DNA from: an uncultured Pirellulaceae bacterium
GTDB taxonomy: Bacteria; Planctomycetota; Planctomycetia; Pirellulales; Pirellulaceae
NCBI GenBank assembly: GCA_937981585.1
Contig: CALJOA010000034.1
Coordinates: 38,427 to 102,426, forward strand
Length of the DNA: 64,000 nt
Direction: 5' to 3'
Below the pieces are notes generated by a model, which was not told where the DNA came from, did no database searches, and worked only from the letters and a program-made list of their open reading frames with translations. Positions 27,329 to 36,747 of this stretch are shown in pieces. Each line of letters opens with the position of its first letter. The first letter of the stretch is position 1. The translations under genes and the position numbers were made by a program.

Positions 27329-28078
27329 ATGAAAAAACTGCTTACCTTAGCCACCATTTCGCTGATAACGATTGCGCTTGCATCCAGTTCGTCTTACTCA
27401 AGTGCTCAGTGCATAGGCTGTTCACAGGGCGTTGCGCCAGTGTTCGCTCAGCCAATGGGCACCGTTGGATCATTAGGCACGGCTCAGTCGTACGGAGCAC
27501 CAGTCTACAACTCCGGCGTCTATGACGCGGCTCCAGTTTACGGCGCGGCGCCGAGCTACAGCTCAGCTCCTATCTACGATTCGACACCGGTCTATTCTTC
27601 GGCACCGTTTGTTAGTTCGGTTCCTTCAGCGAACTCTTACGTCGAGCCGGTTTATGGTTCGCCTGTCATTAGCTCAGCAGTTGAAACTCCAATCAGTTTG
27701 TACTCTCAGCCATTGCCGGTCTACTCGCAACCGACGGTTTCCTATCCGGTGCCATTGCCAGTTGCGGGTTACCCGAGTTCAGTGGGCAGTTGTTGTGGAG
27801 GCATTGTTGGGGGCGGGGTTGTCGCTCAGCCGATTCAAGAAGGCTATCCTGCTTTCCTGCCGGGAACCTATGGTGGTTTTCCAGTTCCCTCGGGGGCGAT
27901 CATTGATGGTTCGACAGTGATTGGCGAAACCGTCATTGCTTCAACGCCAACGGTTGTTGGTGAAGCCGGCGGCGATTCAGTCTCACCTCCCGAGCCGGTT
28001 GCCGATGACAATCAGGGTGCGGCTGGCTCGGAAAAATCGGACGGTGCTGAAGAAGCCAAGGTAGACGACGGAACTTAG
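27329..28078 (+). CDS. Secreted Tyr/Pro/Ser-rich repeat protein
   Basis: 249 residues from ATG 27329, which has AAAGGAA at ideal spacing and gives a signal peptide 'MKKLLTLATISLITIALASS' with cleavage after SSAQ. The mature region opens with 'CIGCSQG' and then repeats short Ala-Pro-Val-Tyr units ('APVYGAAPSYSSAPIYDSTP', 'SQPLPVYSQPTVSYPVPLP'), a 'SCCGGIVGGG' spot, and an acidic C-terminus. The track start at 27131 is wrong because it reads through the upstream terminator region. With the gene before it, this forms a pair of exported low-complexity proteins. Confidence 0.75.
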   Translation: MKKLLTLATISLITIALASSSSYSSAQCIGCSQGVAPVFAQPMGTVGSLGTAQSYGAPVYNSGVYDAAPVYGAAPSYSSAPIYDSTPVYSSAPFVSSVPSANSYVEPVYGSPVISSAVETPISLYSQPLPVYSQPTVSYPVPLPVAGYPSSVGSCCGGIVGGGVVAQPIQEGYPAFLPGTYGGFPVPSGAIIDGSTVIGETVIASTPTVVGEAGGDSVSPPEPVADDNQGAAGSEKSDGAEEAKVDDGT

Positions 28079-28435
28079 TGGTCTTTTTCAAAACTGAGTT
28101 GACTGGTTTGTGGTCTCGGCTTTAGTTGGAATTGCGCCAATTTCGCCTAAAGGCGGTACTGCGAACTGTTCATTTCAGCTTTGACGATCGCTAGTTCGCG
28201 GCATCTGTCGAAGCTCCACTAAACCAAGCCGCCCCAATCGGAGAGGCCAGACCATTCTGTCGCCCTTGCATGACTGGTGGTTAGTCCAATTCTCTCACGC
28301 TAAGCTGTCCAGTAAGGGTTTGCGTGCCAACCGAAAAGGTGACTTTGTCGTCGATTCGGTTTGGCTAATAATGACATTCCGACTTTGTAGTCTTGCAAAA
28401 CCGCGAGTAGTTTTTGGAACCCGGGTAAATTCAAT
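28079..28435. other. Intergenic region, 357 bp, no gene seen
   Basis: Overlapping short ORFs on both strands are listed in the track, but none has protein-like composition or a ribosome site. I see no strong hairpin or repeat in it. Confidence 0.4.
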
Positions 28436-29125
28436 ATGCGAATCCGAATTGGGTATGGCGGCCCTCGACAGTATCGGCACGGCCAGTACTTTCCTGGTGG
28501 GCGCCGCAATAACGGTAACTTAACCGAGATTGAGCGATTGATTCACCTGATCGCGAGCATGCAGATTCTCTTCGGTTCACGCCGAGGTGGTGCGCTTATT
28601 CCGTTGCTCGTCATTGGTGCACTGATTGGAGGGTGGTTTCTTTACCGACACCATTTCTCGCCGGAAAAGCAGCTTGAAAAAGCTCACGCCATGTGGGAGT
28701 CCAACGATTCCAAGCAACAGATTGGGGCGATCAAGATCTACAAGGAGCTATTGGTCAAAAGTGATCCAATCGAGCCAGGGCGTCATTGGTTGATGGACGA
28801 TCGCGATACTCTATATCGCCGAGTCATTCGACATGAATTCAAATATGCGAAAGACTCGGACAACGCACGCGAGTGGATCATTAAAGCTTGGGACGAGGGG
28901 TTGCGCTTAGACACCCTTCGGATTCAGGAAAGTGATGAAGCATTGCGAGAGTTCTGGACCGAAAAAACAGACGAATTCCGCCAGAAGAATAAAGCCAAAC
29001 CTCGCAAGCCCAAAAAGCCCAAGCAGAACGATGGAAAGTTCGATCTCATTCCGGGAGTCGATCTCATTCCGGGAGTCGATCTCAATGGCGGCTTGAGCCC
29101 GCAGGCTGGTTTTTCGTTCGCTTAG
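28436..29125 (+). CDS. Single-pass membrane protein of unknown function
   Basis: A 229-residue protein with a basic, Gly/Arg-rich N-terminus ('MRIRIGYGGPRQYRHGQYFP'), one membrane helix ('LIPLLVIGALIGGWFLYRHH', about residues 54-73) and a helical domain that resembles a short TPR-like repeat ('KAHAMWESNDSKQQIGAIKI'). A lysine-rich segment ('KAKPRKPKKPKQND') precedes the tail 'FDLIPGVDLIPGVDLNGG', which arises from an 18-bp tandem duplication. Alternative start at the Met near 28559 would lose the basic leader. Family not recognised. Confidence 0.65.
   Translation: MRIRIGYGGPRQYRHGQYFPGGRRNNGNLTEIERLIHLIASMQILFGSRRGGALIPLLVIGALIGGWFLYRHHFSPEKQLEKAHAMWESNDSKQQIGAIKIYKELLVKSDPIEPGRHWLMDDRDTLYRRVIRHEFKYAKDSDNAREWIIKAWDEGLRLDTLRIQESDEALREFWTEKTDEFRQKNKAKPRKPKKPKQNDGKFDLIPGVDLIPGVDLNGGLSPQAGFSFA
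29042..29077 (+). repeat. 18-bp in-frame tandem duplication
   Basis: GATCTCATTCCGGGAGTC appears twice head to tail, followed by a partial third copy (GATCTCA). It encodes the repeated 'DLIPGV' near the end of the membrane protein and keeps the frame. Confidence 0.9.
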
Positions 29126-29148
29126 TGCTATGACCGAGAATGTGTTTT

Positions 29149-29210
29149 GACAGGATGAACATGATTGAAATGATGTCGAGCAACATCCTGTTGATCATGT
29201 TAATCCTGTC
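29149..29210. repeat. Palindromic repeat, family D copy 1
   Basis: GACAGGATGAACATGAT and ATCATGTTAATCCTGTC form a 17-bp imperfect inverted repeat just after the stop of the 28436 gene. One arm is nearly identical to a second site at 49698, so this is a dispersed family. As RNA it could serve as a transcript end. Confidence 0.8.
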
Positions 29211-29297
29211 AATTACCTTCACCACGATGCTAACAACAGTAGAGCAAGGCCTACAATCGCTCAGTTGGTAGCCATGGCAAACTGGCGAATGGATTTC

Positions 29298-29846
29298 CTA
29301 TTCCAGTTCTTCACTCAAAAGCGTATCCAGCTCCGCGTCGATGAGCGGGTCGTCTTCGTTGATTTTCAACTGCTCGTTCAAGCCTTTGATGATGGAGAGC
29401 ATTTCGACTTCTTGTTCTTCGGTCAACGTAACCGACTCGTTGATCATGTCGCGTTCGATTTTCGTCAGCATTCCATCTAGACGGGAAATGGTGGAATCGT
29501 AAATCGCCAACTGGCCCTTTAGTTCCTTGATGCTTTCGGTCCAACCTTTGAGGTTCCGAATCGCCATTTCAGCGTTGGGGTCACCCTCGGCGTCGGCAAC
29601 TGATCGGATCCCTTTGTCTTTTAAAAACTTTACGTTTTCGGTTTTACGGTCTTCCAGTCGGGCAATTCCCTGTTCGAGATCCTCTTTGTTCATTCTGATT
29701 TCAGCAATTTTTTCGCGGAAATCGGCTTCGGTTCTAAGTGGCTTGGGTCCGTTGTCGTCAACCGGTAGATCCGGTTTTTCCATGATGAAATAAACAAGCC
29801 CAGCTGTTACCAAGCAAGCGAGGAGTAGAGTCACTAAGTTTTTCAT
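29298..29846 (-). CDS. Exported or anchored coiled-coil protein A
   Basis: 182 residues. An N-terminal hydrophobic segment ('MKNLVTLLLACLVTAGLVYF') acts as signal or anchor. Most of the rest is helical heptad sequence ('KIAEIRMNKEDLEQGIARLE', 'KELKGQLAIYDSTISRLDGM') with an acidic tail 'DPLIDAELDTLLSEELE'. It follows a second coiled-coil gene on the same strand by 91 bp, with the same layout, so the pair probably act together at the envelope. No family recognised. Confidence 0.7.
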   Translation of the reverse strand: MKNLVTLLLACLVTAGLVYFIMEKPDLPVDDNGPKPLRTEADFREKIAEIRMNKEDLEQGIARLEDRKTENVKFLKDKGIRSVADAEGDPNAEMAIRNLKGWTESIKELKGQLAIYDSTISRLDGMLTKIERDMINESVTLTEEQEVEMLSIIKGLNEQLKINEDDPLIDAELDTLLSEELE

Positions 29847-29937
29847 GGTTCGCCCACAGAGGTTGCTGGTCGTGCGTAAAGTCGGTACGTAAAAATAGCC
29901 AGCCGTTTTGCAACGGCTGGCTGAATCGGTTCAAAAT

Positions 29938-30750
29938 TTACTGAAGAAGCTTGTCGAGCATGTCTTCTGTAGACTGCATGTCAGCAGGGGCTGAAAGAAG
30001 CTCATCAGCAACTGACGACGTGTTCTCCATGTCTTGCATTCGATCGGTTTCGATTCGAAGTGCAGCTTCTACATCAACACCAAGATCTTCGATTTCCTTG
30101 GCCATGGCTTCAAGTCCTTCGCCAATCGACTTGTTGTCGCCAGCAATCGAAGTTGAATCCCGGACGGCATCGACAGCAATTTTCTTGGCGTCGATCTCGG
30201 AAATCTTCTGCTTAAGGTCTTTCATCAAGCTGCTGGAGGTTGTTTCTTGTTGCTTGAGGAATGCAACTGATTGCTCAAGCGCTTTGTAGCTTGTTTCCAA
30301 ACTGGCGAGCTTGGTTTGCTCAGTCTTGAACATGCGAGCTACGTCTTCAGCCGTCTGCTGAATGTCATCGGCGGTATACGTCTTGCCGCCCTTTTCAATC
30401 GTTCCTTCTGATGACTCTTTGACCTTGGCCACAAGAGCTTTGACTTGCTCAACTTTTCCACGCATTGATTCCAATGCATCAGCAGAGTTTCCTTTTTTCT
30501 TTCTCAGAAGATCCAAACGTGCTTCGGTGCGGTACCGTTGCTCACGCAGAGTCGCAAGTTTGTCTTGAAGCTCAGTTTGCTTCATTTCGATCTTCTTGCG
30601 TTTGACGTTTAGTTCTCCCAGTGCGGCATCAAGTTTCTTGATGATCGCGTCCTTGGCCACACCAGCACGGGCTCCCGCACCGTCGCAACCGACGTAACTC
30701 ACTACCGCCACGCCGACGATAAGTAGGCCAAGTAACAAATATTTAGACAT
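29938..30750 (-). CDS. Exported coiled-coil protein B
   Basis: 270 residues from ATG 30750, chosen over the track start because GGAG lies 6 nt before it. The N-terminus is 'MSKYLLLGLLIVGVAVVSYV' followed by Gly-Cys, a possible but non-standard lipobox (Tyr at -3). The body is a long coiled coil with 'KLDAALGELNVKRKKIEMKQ' and many Lys/Glu heptads, a short interruption ('EGTIEKGGKTYTADDI'), and an Asp/Met-rich C-terminus ending 'DMLDKLLQ'. It precedes coiled-coil protein A and probably forms one transcript with it. Confidence 0.75.
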   Translation of the reverse strand: MSKYLLLGLLIVGVAVVSYVGCDGAGARAGVAKDAIIKKLDAALGELNVKRKKIEMKQTELQDKLATLREQRYRTEARLDLLRKKKGNSADALESMRGKVEQVKALVAKVKESSEGTIEKGGKTYTADDIQQTAEDVARMFKTEQTKLASLETSYKALEQSVAFLKQQETTSSSLMKDLKQKISEIDAKKIAVDAVRDSTSIAGDNKSIGEGLEAMAKEIEDLGVDVEAALRIETDRMQDMENTSSVADELLSAPADMQSTEDMLDKLLQ

Positions 30751-31196
30751 TTCAGACTCCAAAGTTATTTAGTGGTCACAGGTGTTCGATATACCTGTGA
30801 GATCAGTGATTCGCTAGAAATTCAGAATTCTTGGTAAATCAGATTGAGCAACTTCCAGCCAGTTTCAGGCCTTCGTTGAAAGATCTACCGAGACAAAACC
30901 CAGCCGGCATAGCAGGCGAAATGCGCCATTGCCAAAATGGAATTCTAAGCAACTGGTTGGGAAAGTTCGATGAAAATCGCGATTCAGTCCCGATCTTATG
31001 ATTAGAACGTCCATTTGCCGGAATTTCAAATAGCTAAATCCGAAACTTTTTTACAAGACAGTTGGATCAGTTTCCCCAGACGCTCTATTTCAGTTCGCCA
31101 GCAGGCGTTCTTGTTCAAAGCGGATGAGCTCGCTTGAGCGAGCTTTAGATTTGGGAAGGTGGCCTGGGCGTGCATGGCCGGGCTGGCTTGGCGGTT
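30751..31196. other. Intergenic region, 446 bp, with one hairpin
   Basis: It lies between the coiled-coil gene start and the end of the flippase gene, both on the minus strand. The only structure I see is AGCTCGC-TTGA-GCGAGCT at 31127-31144, a 7-bp hairpin without a T run. No gene is evident. Confidence 0.45.
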
Positions 31197-32747
31197 CTAC
31201 CGAAACATCGGGAACCGGTCGCCCAGCTTCTTTTTGAGTTCGCCAAAGAGGAGTGACTTTTCGTCCTGATTGAGAATCAGGTTCGACTTTGCCACAATCA
31301 ACACGAGCAAGAGGACTCCAATTGCAGCAACCGGTTTGCTCAGGAGCAACAGAAGCGGAATTGCGGTCGAAGCCCAGATTCCGAAATCGGGCCGACATCC
31401 GAATCGAGCGTTCGCAGTAAATATGATCAGCACAATTGCGCCATTACCGATCGCTGTTGCGTAGACAGCTCCGAGGAGACCGTAGTGCGGAATCAAAACC
31501 ATATTGAAAATCACGTTTAGGATCAGGCCAACGCCAAGCGCCAGTGAAGCCCACTTTCCCTTTTCAGCAACCCACAAGTAATCCTGCCCAATTGCCATCA
31601 GGCTAAACCAGATGCAGTACACAAGCGTGATTGGCAAAACTGCCAGCCCGTCGGAGTATCTTCCTTGCAGAATCATTTCGAACAGGATTGGCGAGAGCAG
31701 TAGAATCACAACGCCACAACCGGTAAACAGAACCGAAGTCAGTTTCACGGCTAGGTTAAGCTGATTTTTGGCTCGAGGTTTGTCGTTGTCTTCCCATGCT
31801 TTGCTCATGTACGGAAGCAGCGCGCCGGAGACAACAACTGCGATGCTTGCCAAAAGCAGCGGTACAACTCGACCGCTGTGGTATTGACCGACGGATCCTT
31901 GTGCCAAATCGGCTGTCGTGTTGGACCAGTGGATCAACATGTAGCGGTCAGAGACTTCGATCAGGTTGTTCAGCAGATTGGAAACCCAAAGCCAAACCGC
32001 GAACGGAGCAATTCGTTTCCACATCGTAGACTGTGTAAGTTGTGAGCCCGTGTTGGTCAGTTCACCGCGATATCTCCAGAGAATCCAGATGGCGGGAATC
32101 GCTCCGATGGCGCAGCTGATCGCGAATCCAGCTGTCGCCGCCGTTGACGAGTCTTCCCAAGTCAACAGGAAGGCCGTGGCTACAACCGCGAACGATATTC
32201 CAGTGATGAATCGCATGATCGTAACGATTCGGACTTGCCGAAGCGATTCCATCAGCGAACCGAGGAAGTTCGACGCCGAGACGATAATCAACGCCATTCC
32301 CAAGCAGATCGTTAGGCCCTGTTGGTTGGGGTCGCGGAAGAGAAAGTACGAAACCTTCTCCGAGAAAACGACGATCGCTCCGGACATCATTGCTGTTGTG
32401 ATCAAGCTGATAATGGCGATCCGGCCAATAAAGCTTTTGAGTTGTCCGCGCTGGCGGTAGTACTCCGTGAACTTTCCGAAACACCCCGGTAGCCCAAGCA
32501 CAGCCAGCGGTGCCAAGAGCATCAAATAACTCCACACCATCGACCACTGACCAAGCTGTTGGTCGGTCATCAAGCGGCAAAAGAGAATTCCTCGGCCAAA
32601 CCCGACCAGACGTTGTCCTATCGTCAACACGATCGCAAAAATCACTCCCGCCGCGATCGTATCCGAAACCATTTCGGATTTGGCGCGTTTCGATTCAGGG
32701 CTACAAAACAGCTCTGCGGTTCGATTTTTTACGTTGGCGGACGACAT
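31197..32747 (-). CDS. Polysaccharide flippase (MOP/PST family)
   Basis: A 516-residue integral membrane protein with about 12-14 hydrophobic segments, typical of Wzx/RfbX-type exporters that flip lipid-linked oligosaccharides. N-terminal 'VIFAIVLTIGQRLVGFGRGI' with 'QQLGQWSMVWSYLMLLAPLA' matches the PST N-terminal region, and 'GLLGAVYATAIGNGAIVLII' is a typical late transmembrane segment. It is separated by 25 kb from the glycosyltransferase block at the window start, so a link to that pathway is only a guess. Confidence 0.85.
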   Translation of the reverse strand: MSSANVKNRTAELFCSPESKRAKSEMVSDTIAAGVIFAIVLTIGQRLVGFGRGILFCRLMTDQQLGQWSMVWSYLMLLAPLAVLGLPGCFGKFTEYYRQRGQLKSFIGRIAIISLITTAMMSGAIVVFSEKVSYFLFRDPNQQGLTICLGMALIIVSASNFLGSLMESLRQVRIVTIMRFITGISFAVVATAFLLTWEDSSTAATAGFAISCAIGAIPAIWILWRYRGELTNTGSQLTQSTMWKRIAPFAVWLWVSNLLNNLIEVSDRYMLIHWSNTTADLAQGSVGQYHSGRVVPLLLASIAVVVSGALLPYMSKAWEDNDKPRAKNQLNLAVKLTSVLFTGCGVVILLLSPILFEMILQGRYSDGLAVLPITLVYCIWFSLMAIGQDYLWVAEKGKWASLALGVGLILNVIFNMVLIPHYGLLGAVYATAIGNGAIVLIIFTANARFGCRPDFGIWASTAIPLLLLLSKPVAAIGVLLLVLIVAKSNLILNQDEKSLLFGELKKKLGDRFPMFR

Positions 32748-32836
32748 ACGTTGAGAGGATTTTAAGTTGGAACTAGCTCAGGCAATAAAACGCGATGAGC
32801 ACGTGAAATCGGTAGGAAATTGAGCTTAAATGTGGG

Positions 32837-33076
32837 TTATGGCTTCGTTGGCGCTCCCTTTACTCCTTGGATATTCGCACTTCTGGCTAACTTGGGTTGT
32901 TCAGCGTCGGGTACGACGGGTCGTAATGATGTTGACGGTCGGGCATGCAACTCAATGCGGTCCATCAGCAACTTAGCCAATCTGAACCTTTCGAGCTGAT
33001 CAATGTCAAAGTCGCCTGAGATCGTGTTAATTGAAGTTCTTTGGCTGGTTTTTGATCCCGGTTTTTTCAAACTCAA
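32837..33076 (-). CDS. Possible small protein, 79 residues
   Basis: TTG-started ORF in the gap between the flippase and tex. The segment 'DFDIDQLERFRLAKLLMDRI' reads like a real helix and codon composition is normal, but there is no clear ribosome site and no family match. It may be a chance ORF. Confidence 0.35.
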   Translation of the reverse strand: MSLKKPGSKTSQRTSINTISGDFDIDQLERFRLAKLLMDRIELHARPSTSLRPVVPDAEQPKLARSANIQGVKGAPTKP

Positions 33077-33159
33077 ACCGCGTATGCCCTGTTCATTGAC
33101 GACTGCACCGTGATAAACTTACGGTTGAAGAAAATTCTGATTTTGTAATAGGCCGCCGC

Positions 33160-36100
33160 TTGTCTTCCATCGCACCAACGGACCAACCCAACCCGGGTGA
33201 ACCAACAAAAATTGACGTAACAATTGTTGCGCGTGATCTCAAGTTGCCTCCCGAAAAAATCGACGCGACGGTTGAGTTGCTGGATCAAGGCAACACGATT
33301 TCATTCATTACTCGGTTTCGAAAAGATCTCACCGGTGGCCTGGACGAACGACAGATTCAGGCAATCAAGAACCGGGTTGCCCAGCTCCGAGCTCTTGGGG
33401 AAAGAAAAGAATTCGTTCTCAAGTCGATCGACTCTCAGGGCAAACTGACCGATGAGCTCAAAACTGAAATTGGAAAGGCGTCGACCAGTCGCCGCTTAGA
33501 AGATCTGTATCTTCCCTTCAAGCCAAAAAAGCAGAGCCGCGCACTGGTCGCTCGGCAACAAGGGCTCGAGCCGTTGGCCGATGACATTTTCAATGGGATC
33601 TCTCCCGATGTTGATCTCGCGACTCGCGCAACCGATTTTGTGCGAGTTGACAAGGGATTGAAGACCGTCGACGAAGTCTTCAAGGGTGTGCGGGATCTTC
33701 TGGCCGAACGCTTCAGCGACAAAGAGGAACTCAGGGGTACACTGCGAAAGATTCTTTGGGATTTAGGCAAGCTCAAAACTCAGGTCATCGAACCCAAGCC
33801 AAACAGCGGCGATGAGCAAGCGGCCAAAACCGATGAGGCTATTACTGATGCTTCCTCCGAAACCGTAACCGATGCCAAACAAAAGTCGTTGCCTCAGCAA
33901 CCTGCAGGTGAAACGGTTGAAGATAAACAGCCTCAGTCTGAGTCTAAGTCTGAGCCCAAGCAAAGCGCTGTAGCCGAAGTCTCGGCTGAGAAAACTGCTT
34001 CTGCTGAAACTTCACCAGCACAAGCCACTACAGAAGCAGAATCGACGTCGGCAGATCCTACCCCGACCGACGCCACATCAACGGAAACTGCGGCATCAGA
34101 ATCTGCTTCAACAGAAACTTCGGAATCGGAAACTACTTCGGTTGAAAAAGAGCAGCCCACATCAGACGCCGCAGAAGAATCAGCAGGCGGCGAACCAGCC
34201 GCCAACCAGCCTACAGCCGAATCCGCAGCAGCCGGCGGAACTATTGAGAAGCCCAAGAAAAAGAAAAAGAAGAAGAAAAAAAAGAAAGTCGAAGATCCCT
34301 ACAAGGATTACCGCGAGTTCGAACAGGGGCTCAAGGAGCTTCCGCATCACAGGATATTGGCCATCAATCGCGGTGAACGAGCTGGGAAGCTCAAAGCCAA
34401 AATCAGCATCGACAATCAAAAGTTGGAAGAGCCCACGTTTGCGGCCCTTGTTCCTGCTGAACATCCGTTCAAGGAATTCATGCAGAAATGTGCTGGTGAC
34501 GCGCTCAATCGCACCATTGTCCCGAGTCTCGAACGGGAGATTCGCCGCGAGCTAACCGATGCCGCTGAGAAACATGCCGTCGAAGTCTTCGCCAACAACT
34601 TGCGTAATCTGCTGCTCCAACCTCCACTGCGTAATCAAACTGTGTTGGCGATCGACCCTGGTTTTAAACGCGGATGCTCGGTTGCTGTCGTAGATCCGTG
34701 TGGAACAGTGCTTGACTCTGGTCATATCTTCGTGGTCGGGAATCAGAAACGGCGAGATGAGAGTAAGCAAAAACTGATCGACTGGCTCAATCAGCACCGC
34801 GCCAATGTTATCGCGATCGGAAATGGGGCGGCGTGTCGACAAACCGAGCAATTGGTTTCGGACTTGCTTGCTGAGAATCCCGACCAGTCAAAAATCAAAT
34901 ACGTGATGGTCAATGAAGCCGGCGCCAGTATCTACTCGACCAGCGAAATCGGTCGTGAAGAAATGCCCGACGCGGCGCCGTCGATTCGTAGTGCCGTTTC
35001 GATTGGCCGTCGCCTGCAAGATCCGCTTTCCGAGTTGGTGAAAATCAGTCCCGCCAATATCGGTGTCGGAATGTACCAGCACGACGTCAAGGCGAAGCAT
35101 CTCAGTGAGTCGCTTGACGACGTCGTTGCATTTTGCGTCAACCAAGTTGGCGTTAACGTTAACACGGCCAGCCCTTCACTGTTAAAGTATGTCTCTGGAT
35201 TGAACGCATTGACGGCCCGTCGACTGGTCGAACATCGTGAAGCCAACGGGAAGTTCGCCAATCGTGAACAGCTTAAGCAGGTCAGTGGAGTTGGTGATGC
35301 GACCTTCGTGCAGGCGGCTGGATTCCTGCGGATTCATGGCGGCGACACGCCATTGGACTCGACCTCGATTCATCCTGAAAGTTATGGCTTAGCCGACGAA
35401 GTGCTAAAGCGGGCCAACGTTTCAGTTGCCGAACTTTTCATCAGGCCCAAGCCGGTCGAGCCAAGATCAGAAGCAAAAAAAGTTCTGCCGGCTGATGCAA
35501 AACCCGACGCCGAAAAAACTGAAAAAGCCGTTGCAGTAGAAGCTCCTGCAGCCGCCAATACAGCTACAGAAGCAACCAGCTCCGAAGCGAATCCGGCCAC
35601 CGCCGAAGAGCTAAAGGCTTCAGAGGCTATGGACTCTGGGACCGAAAACACAGAAACCGTTGCTGCTCCCGCGCCTGCCGCCGAAGCAACCAAGCCCGAT
35701 TCGCCCGGCGTCAAACCGGAATCCAAAACCGGCGAAGCGGACACGGGAGTCGATCCAAAAACCGAGTCAGCAAAAACCGAGTCGGCAAAAACTGAGTTGG
35801 CAAAACCCGAACCTGTTCCGCCTGCCCCGGCGCCAAAGCCAGCACCGCGGCTCAGTCCCGAGGACTTGGCCAAGCGAAAAGAGATTCTCAAACGAATTTC
35901 CGAGCTCGACATCGCCGAGATCGCTAAAGATCATTCAGCCGGTCGAATGTTGGTCAAAGACGTCTTGATGGCGCTTAAGCGACCTGACTGGGATCCACGT
36001 GGTAACTCGAAAAAACTGATTTTTCGCAGTGGGATCATCAAGTCCGATGACCTCAAACTTGAAATGCAACTTGAAGGTCAAGTCGTCAATGTTGTCGACT

Positions 36101-36633
36101 TTGGCGTGTTCGTTGACATTGGATTGGGCGAAAGCTCGTTGGTCCACGTGAGTCAGCTTTCTAATCACTTCGTTCGTGATCCGCATCAGCTCTACGCTGT
36201 CGGCGATGTGCTAAAAGTTTGGGTATCTGAAATCGACACTGAGCGGCGCCGCGTCAAATTGACCGCTGTGCGTCCTGGTAGCAAAAAGGCCCCGCCGAAG
36301 CGTCGACGTAGATACGAAGGAAGCAAGACCGACGGCAAGCCTGAGGAGCGCAGCGGTGCTCGCTCTGGTCCCGGGAAACCCGCTGGCAAGTTTGGTGGCG
36401 GCCGCAAGTATGAGGGTAGCAATCCGTCGAGATCTCGTAGTTACAGCAAGGGCTCGTCGTACAAAGATCGCCCCAAACACAAATCCAAGCCCAAGCCGGT
36501 CAAGCCAATCACTGAAAGTATGCTTGAAGGAAAAGAACCGATGCGTTCCTTTTCCGATTTGGCTCAGTTTGTCAAAAGTACACCCAAGAAAAAGGGTGAC
36601 AGTGGCGAAGATTCGGAAACTCAAAAAGGCTAG
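33160..36633 (+). CDS. tex: Tex-like S1 RNA-binding protein with two long low-complexity inserts
   Basis: 1157 residues against about 750-800 for usual Tex, a conserved nucleic-acid-binding protein that influences transcription. Parts in order: Tex N-terminal helices ('ELLDQGNTISFITRFRKD'), insert 1 (about 205-380, Ala/Glu/Thr/Ser-rich, ending in an 11-13 lysine run), core resuming at 'YKDYREFEQGLKELPHHRIL', YqgF-like fold ('TVLAIDPGFKRGCSVAVVD'), helix-hairpin-helix ('VNVNTASPSLLKYVSGLNAL'), insert 2 (about 767-900), S1 domain ('GQVVNVVDFGVFVDIGLGES') and a basic Gly/Arg/Lys tail. Start is TTG with AGG upstream. Confidence 0.92.
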   Translation: MSSIAPTDQPNPGEPTKIDVTIVARDLKLPPEKIDATVELLDQGNTISFITRFRKDLTGGLDERQIQAIKNRVAQLRALGERKEFVLKSIDSQGKLTDELKTEIGKASTSRRLEDLYLPFKPKKQSRALVARQQGLEPLADDIFNGISPDVDLATRATDFVRVDKGLKTVDEVFKGVRDLLAERFSDKEELRGTLRKILWDLGKLKTQVIEPKPNSGDEQAAKTDEAITDASSETVTDAKQKSLPQQPAGETVEDKQPQSESKSEPKQSAVAEVSAEKTASAETSPAQATTEAESTSADPTPTDATSTETAASESASTETSESETTSVEKEQPTSDAAEESAGGEPAANQPTAESAAAGGTIEKPKKKKKKKKKKKVEDPYKDYREFEQGLKELPHHRILAINRGERAGKLKAKISIDNQKLEEPTFAALVPAEHPFKEFMQKCAGDALNRTIVPSLEREIRRELTDAAEKHAVEVFANNLRNLLLQPPLRNQTVLAIDPGFKRGCSVAVVDPCGTVLDSGHIFVVGNQKRRDESKQKLIDWLNQHRANVIAIGNGAACRQTEQLVSDLLAENPDQSKIKYVMVNEAGASIYSTSEIGREEMPDAAPSIRSAVSIGRRLQDPLSELVKISPANIGVGMYQHDVKAKHLSESLDDVVAFCVNQVGVNVNTASPSLLKYVSGLNALTARRLVEHREANGKFANREQLKQVSGVGDATFVQAAGFLRIHGGDTPLDSTSIHPESYGLADEVLKRANVSVAELFIRPKPVEPRSEAKKVLPADAKPDAEKTEKAVAVEAPAAANTATEATSSEANPATAEELKASEAMDSGTENTETVAAPAPAAEATKPDSPGVKPESKTGEADTGVDPKTESAKTESAKTELAKPEPVPPAPAPKPAPRLSPEDLAKRKEILKRISELDIAEIAKDHSAGRMLVKDVLMALKRPDWDPRGNSKKLIFRSGIIKSDDLKLEMQLEGQVVNVVDFGVFVDIGLGESSLVHVSQLSNHFVRDPHQLYAVGDVLKVWVSEIDTERRRVKLTAVRPGSKKAPPKRRRRYEGSKTDGKPEERSGARSGPGKPAGKFGGGRKYEGSNPSRSRSYSKGSSYKDRPKHKSKPKPVKPITESMLEGKEPMRSFSDLAQFVKSTPKKKGDSGEDSETQKG

Positions 36634-36747
36634 TGCAGTTTGTGTCACATGTGTTACACCTTGGAATGCGAGCTGCAACCTGAGCCGTTTTGGCGCTAGC
36701 TGTGGTGGTGCCATGGCAATTGGTAACCTGACGTGACTGTGATTTTA

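Noticed and set aside
34180-35912. Long minus-strand ORFs opposite tex
   Set aside because: Ser/Ala/Val-rich frames produced by the low-complexity inserts of Tex; no start signal or family similarity.
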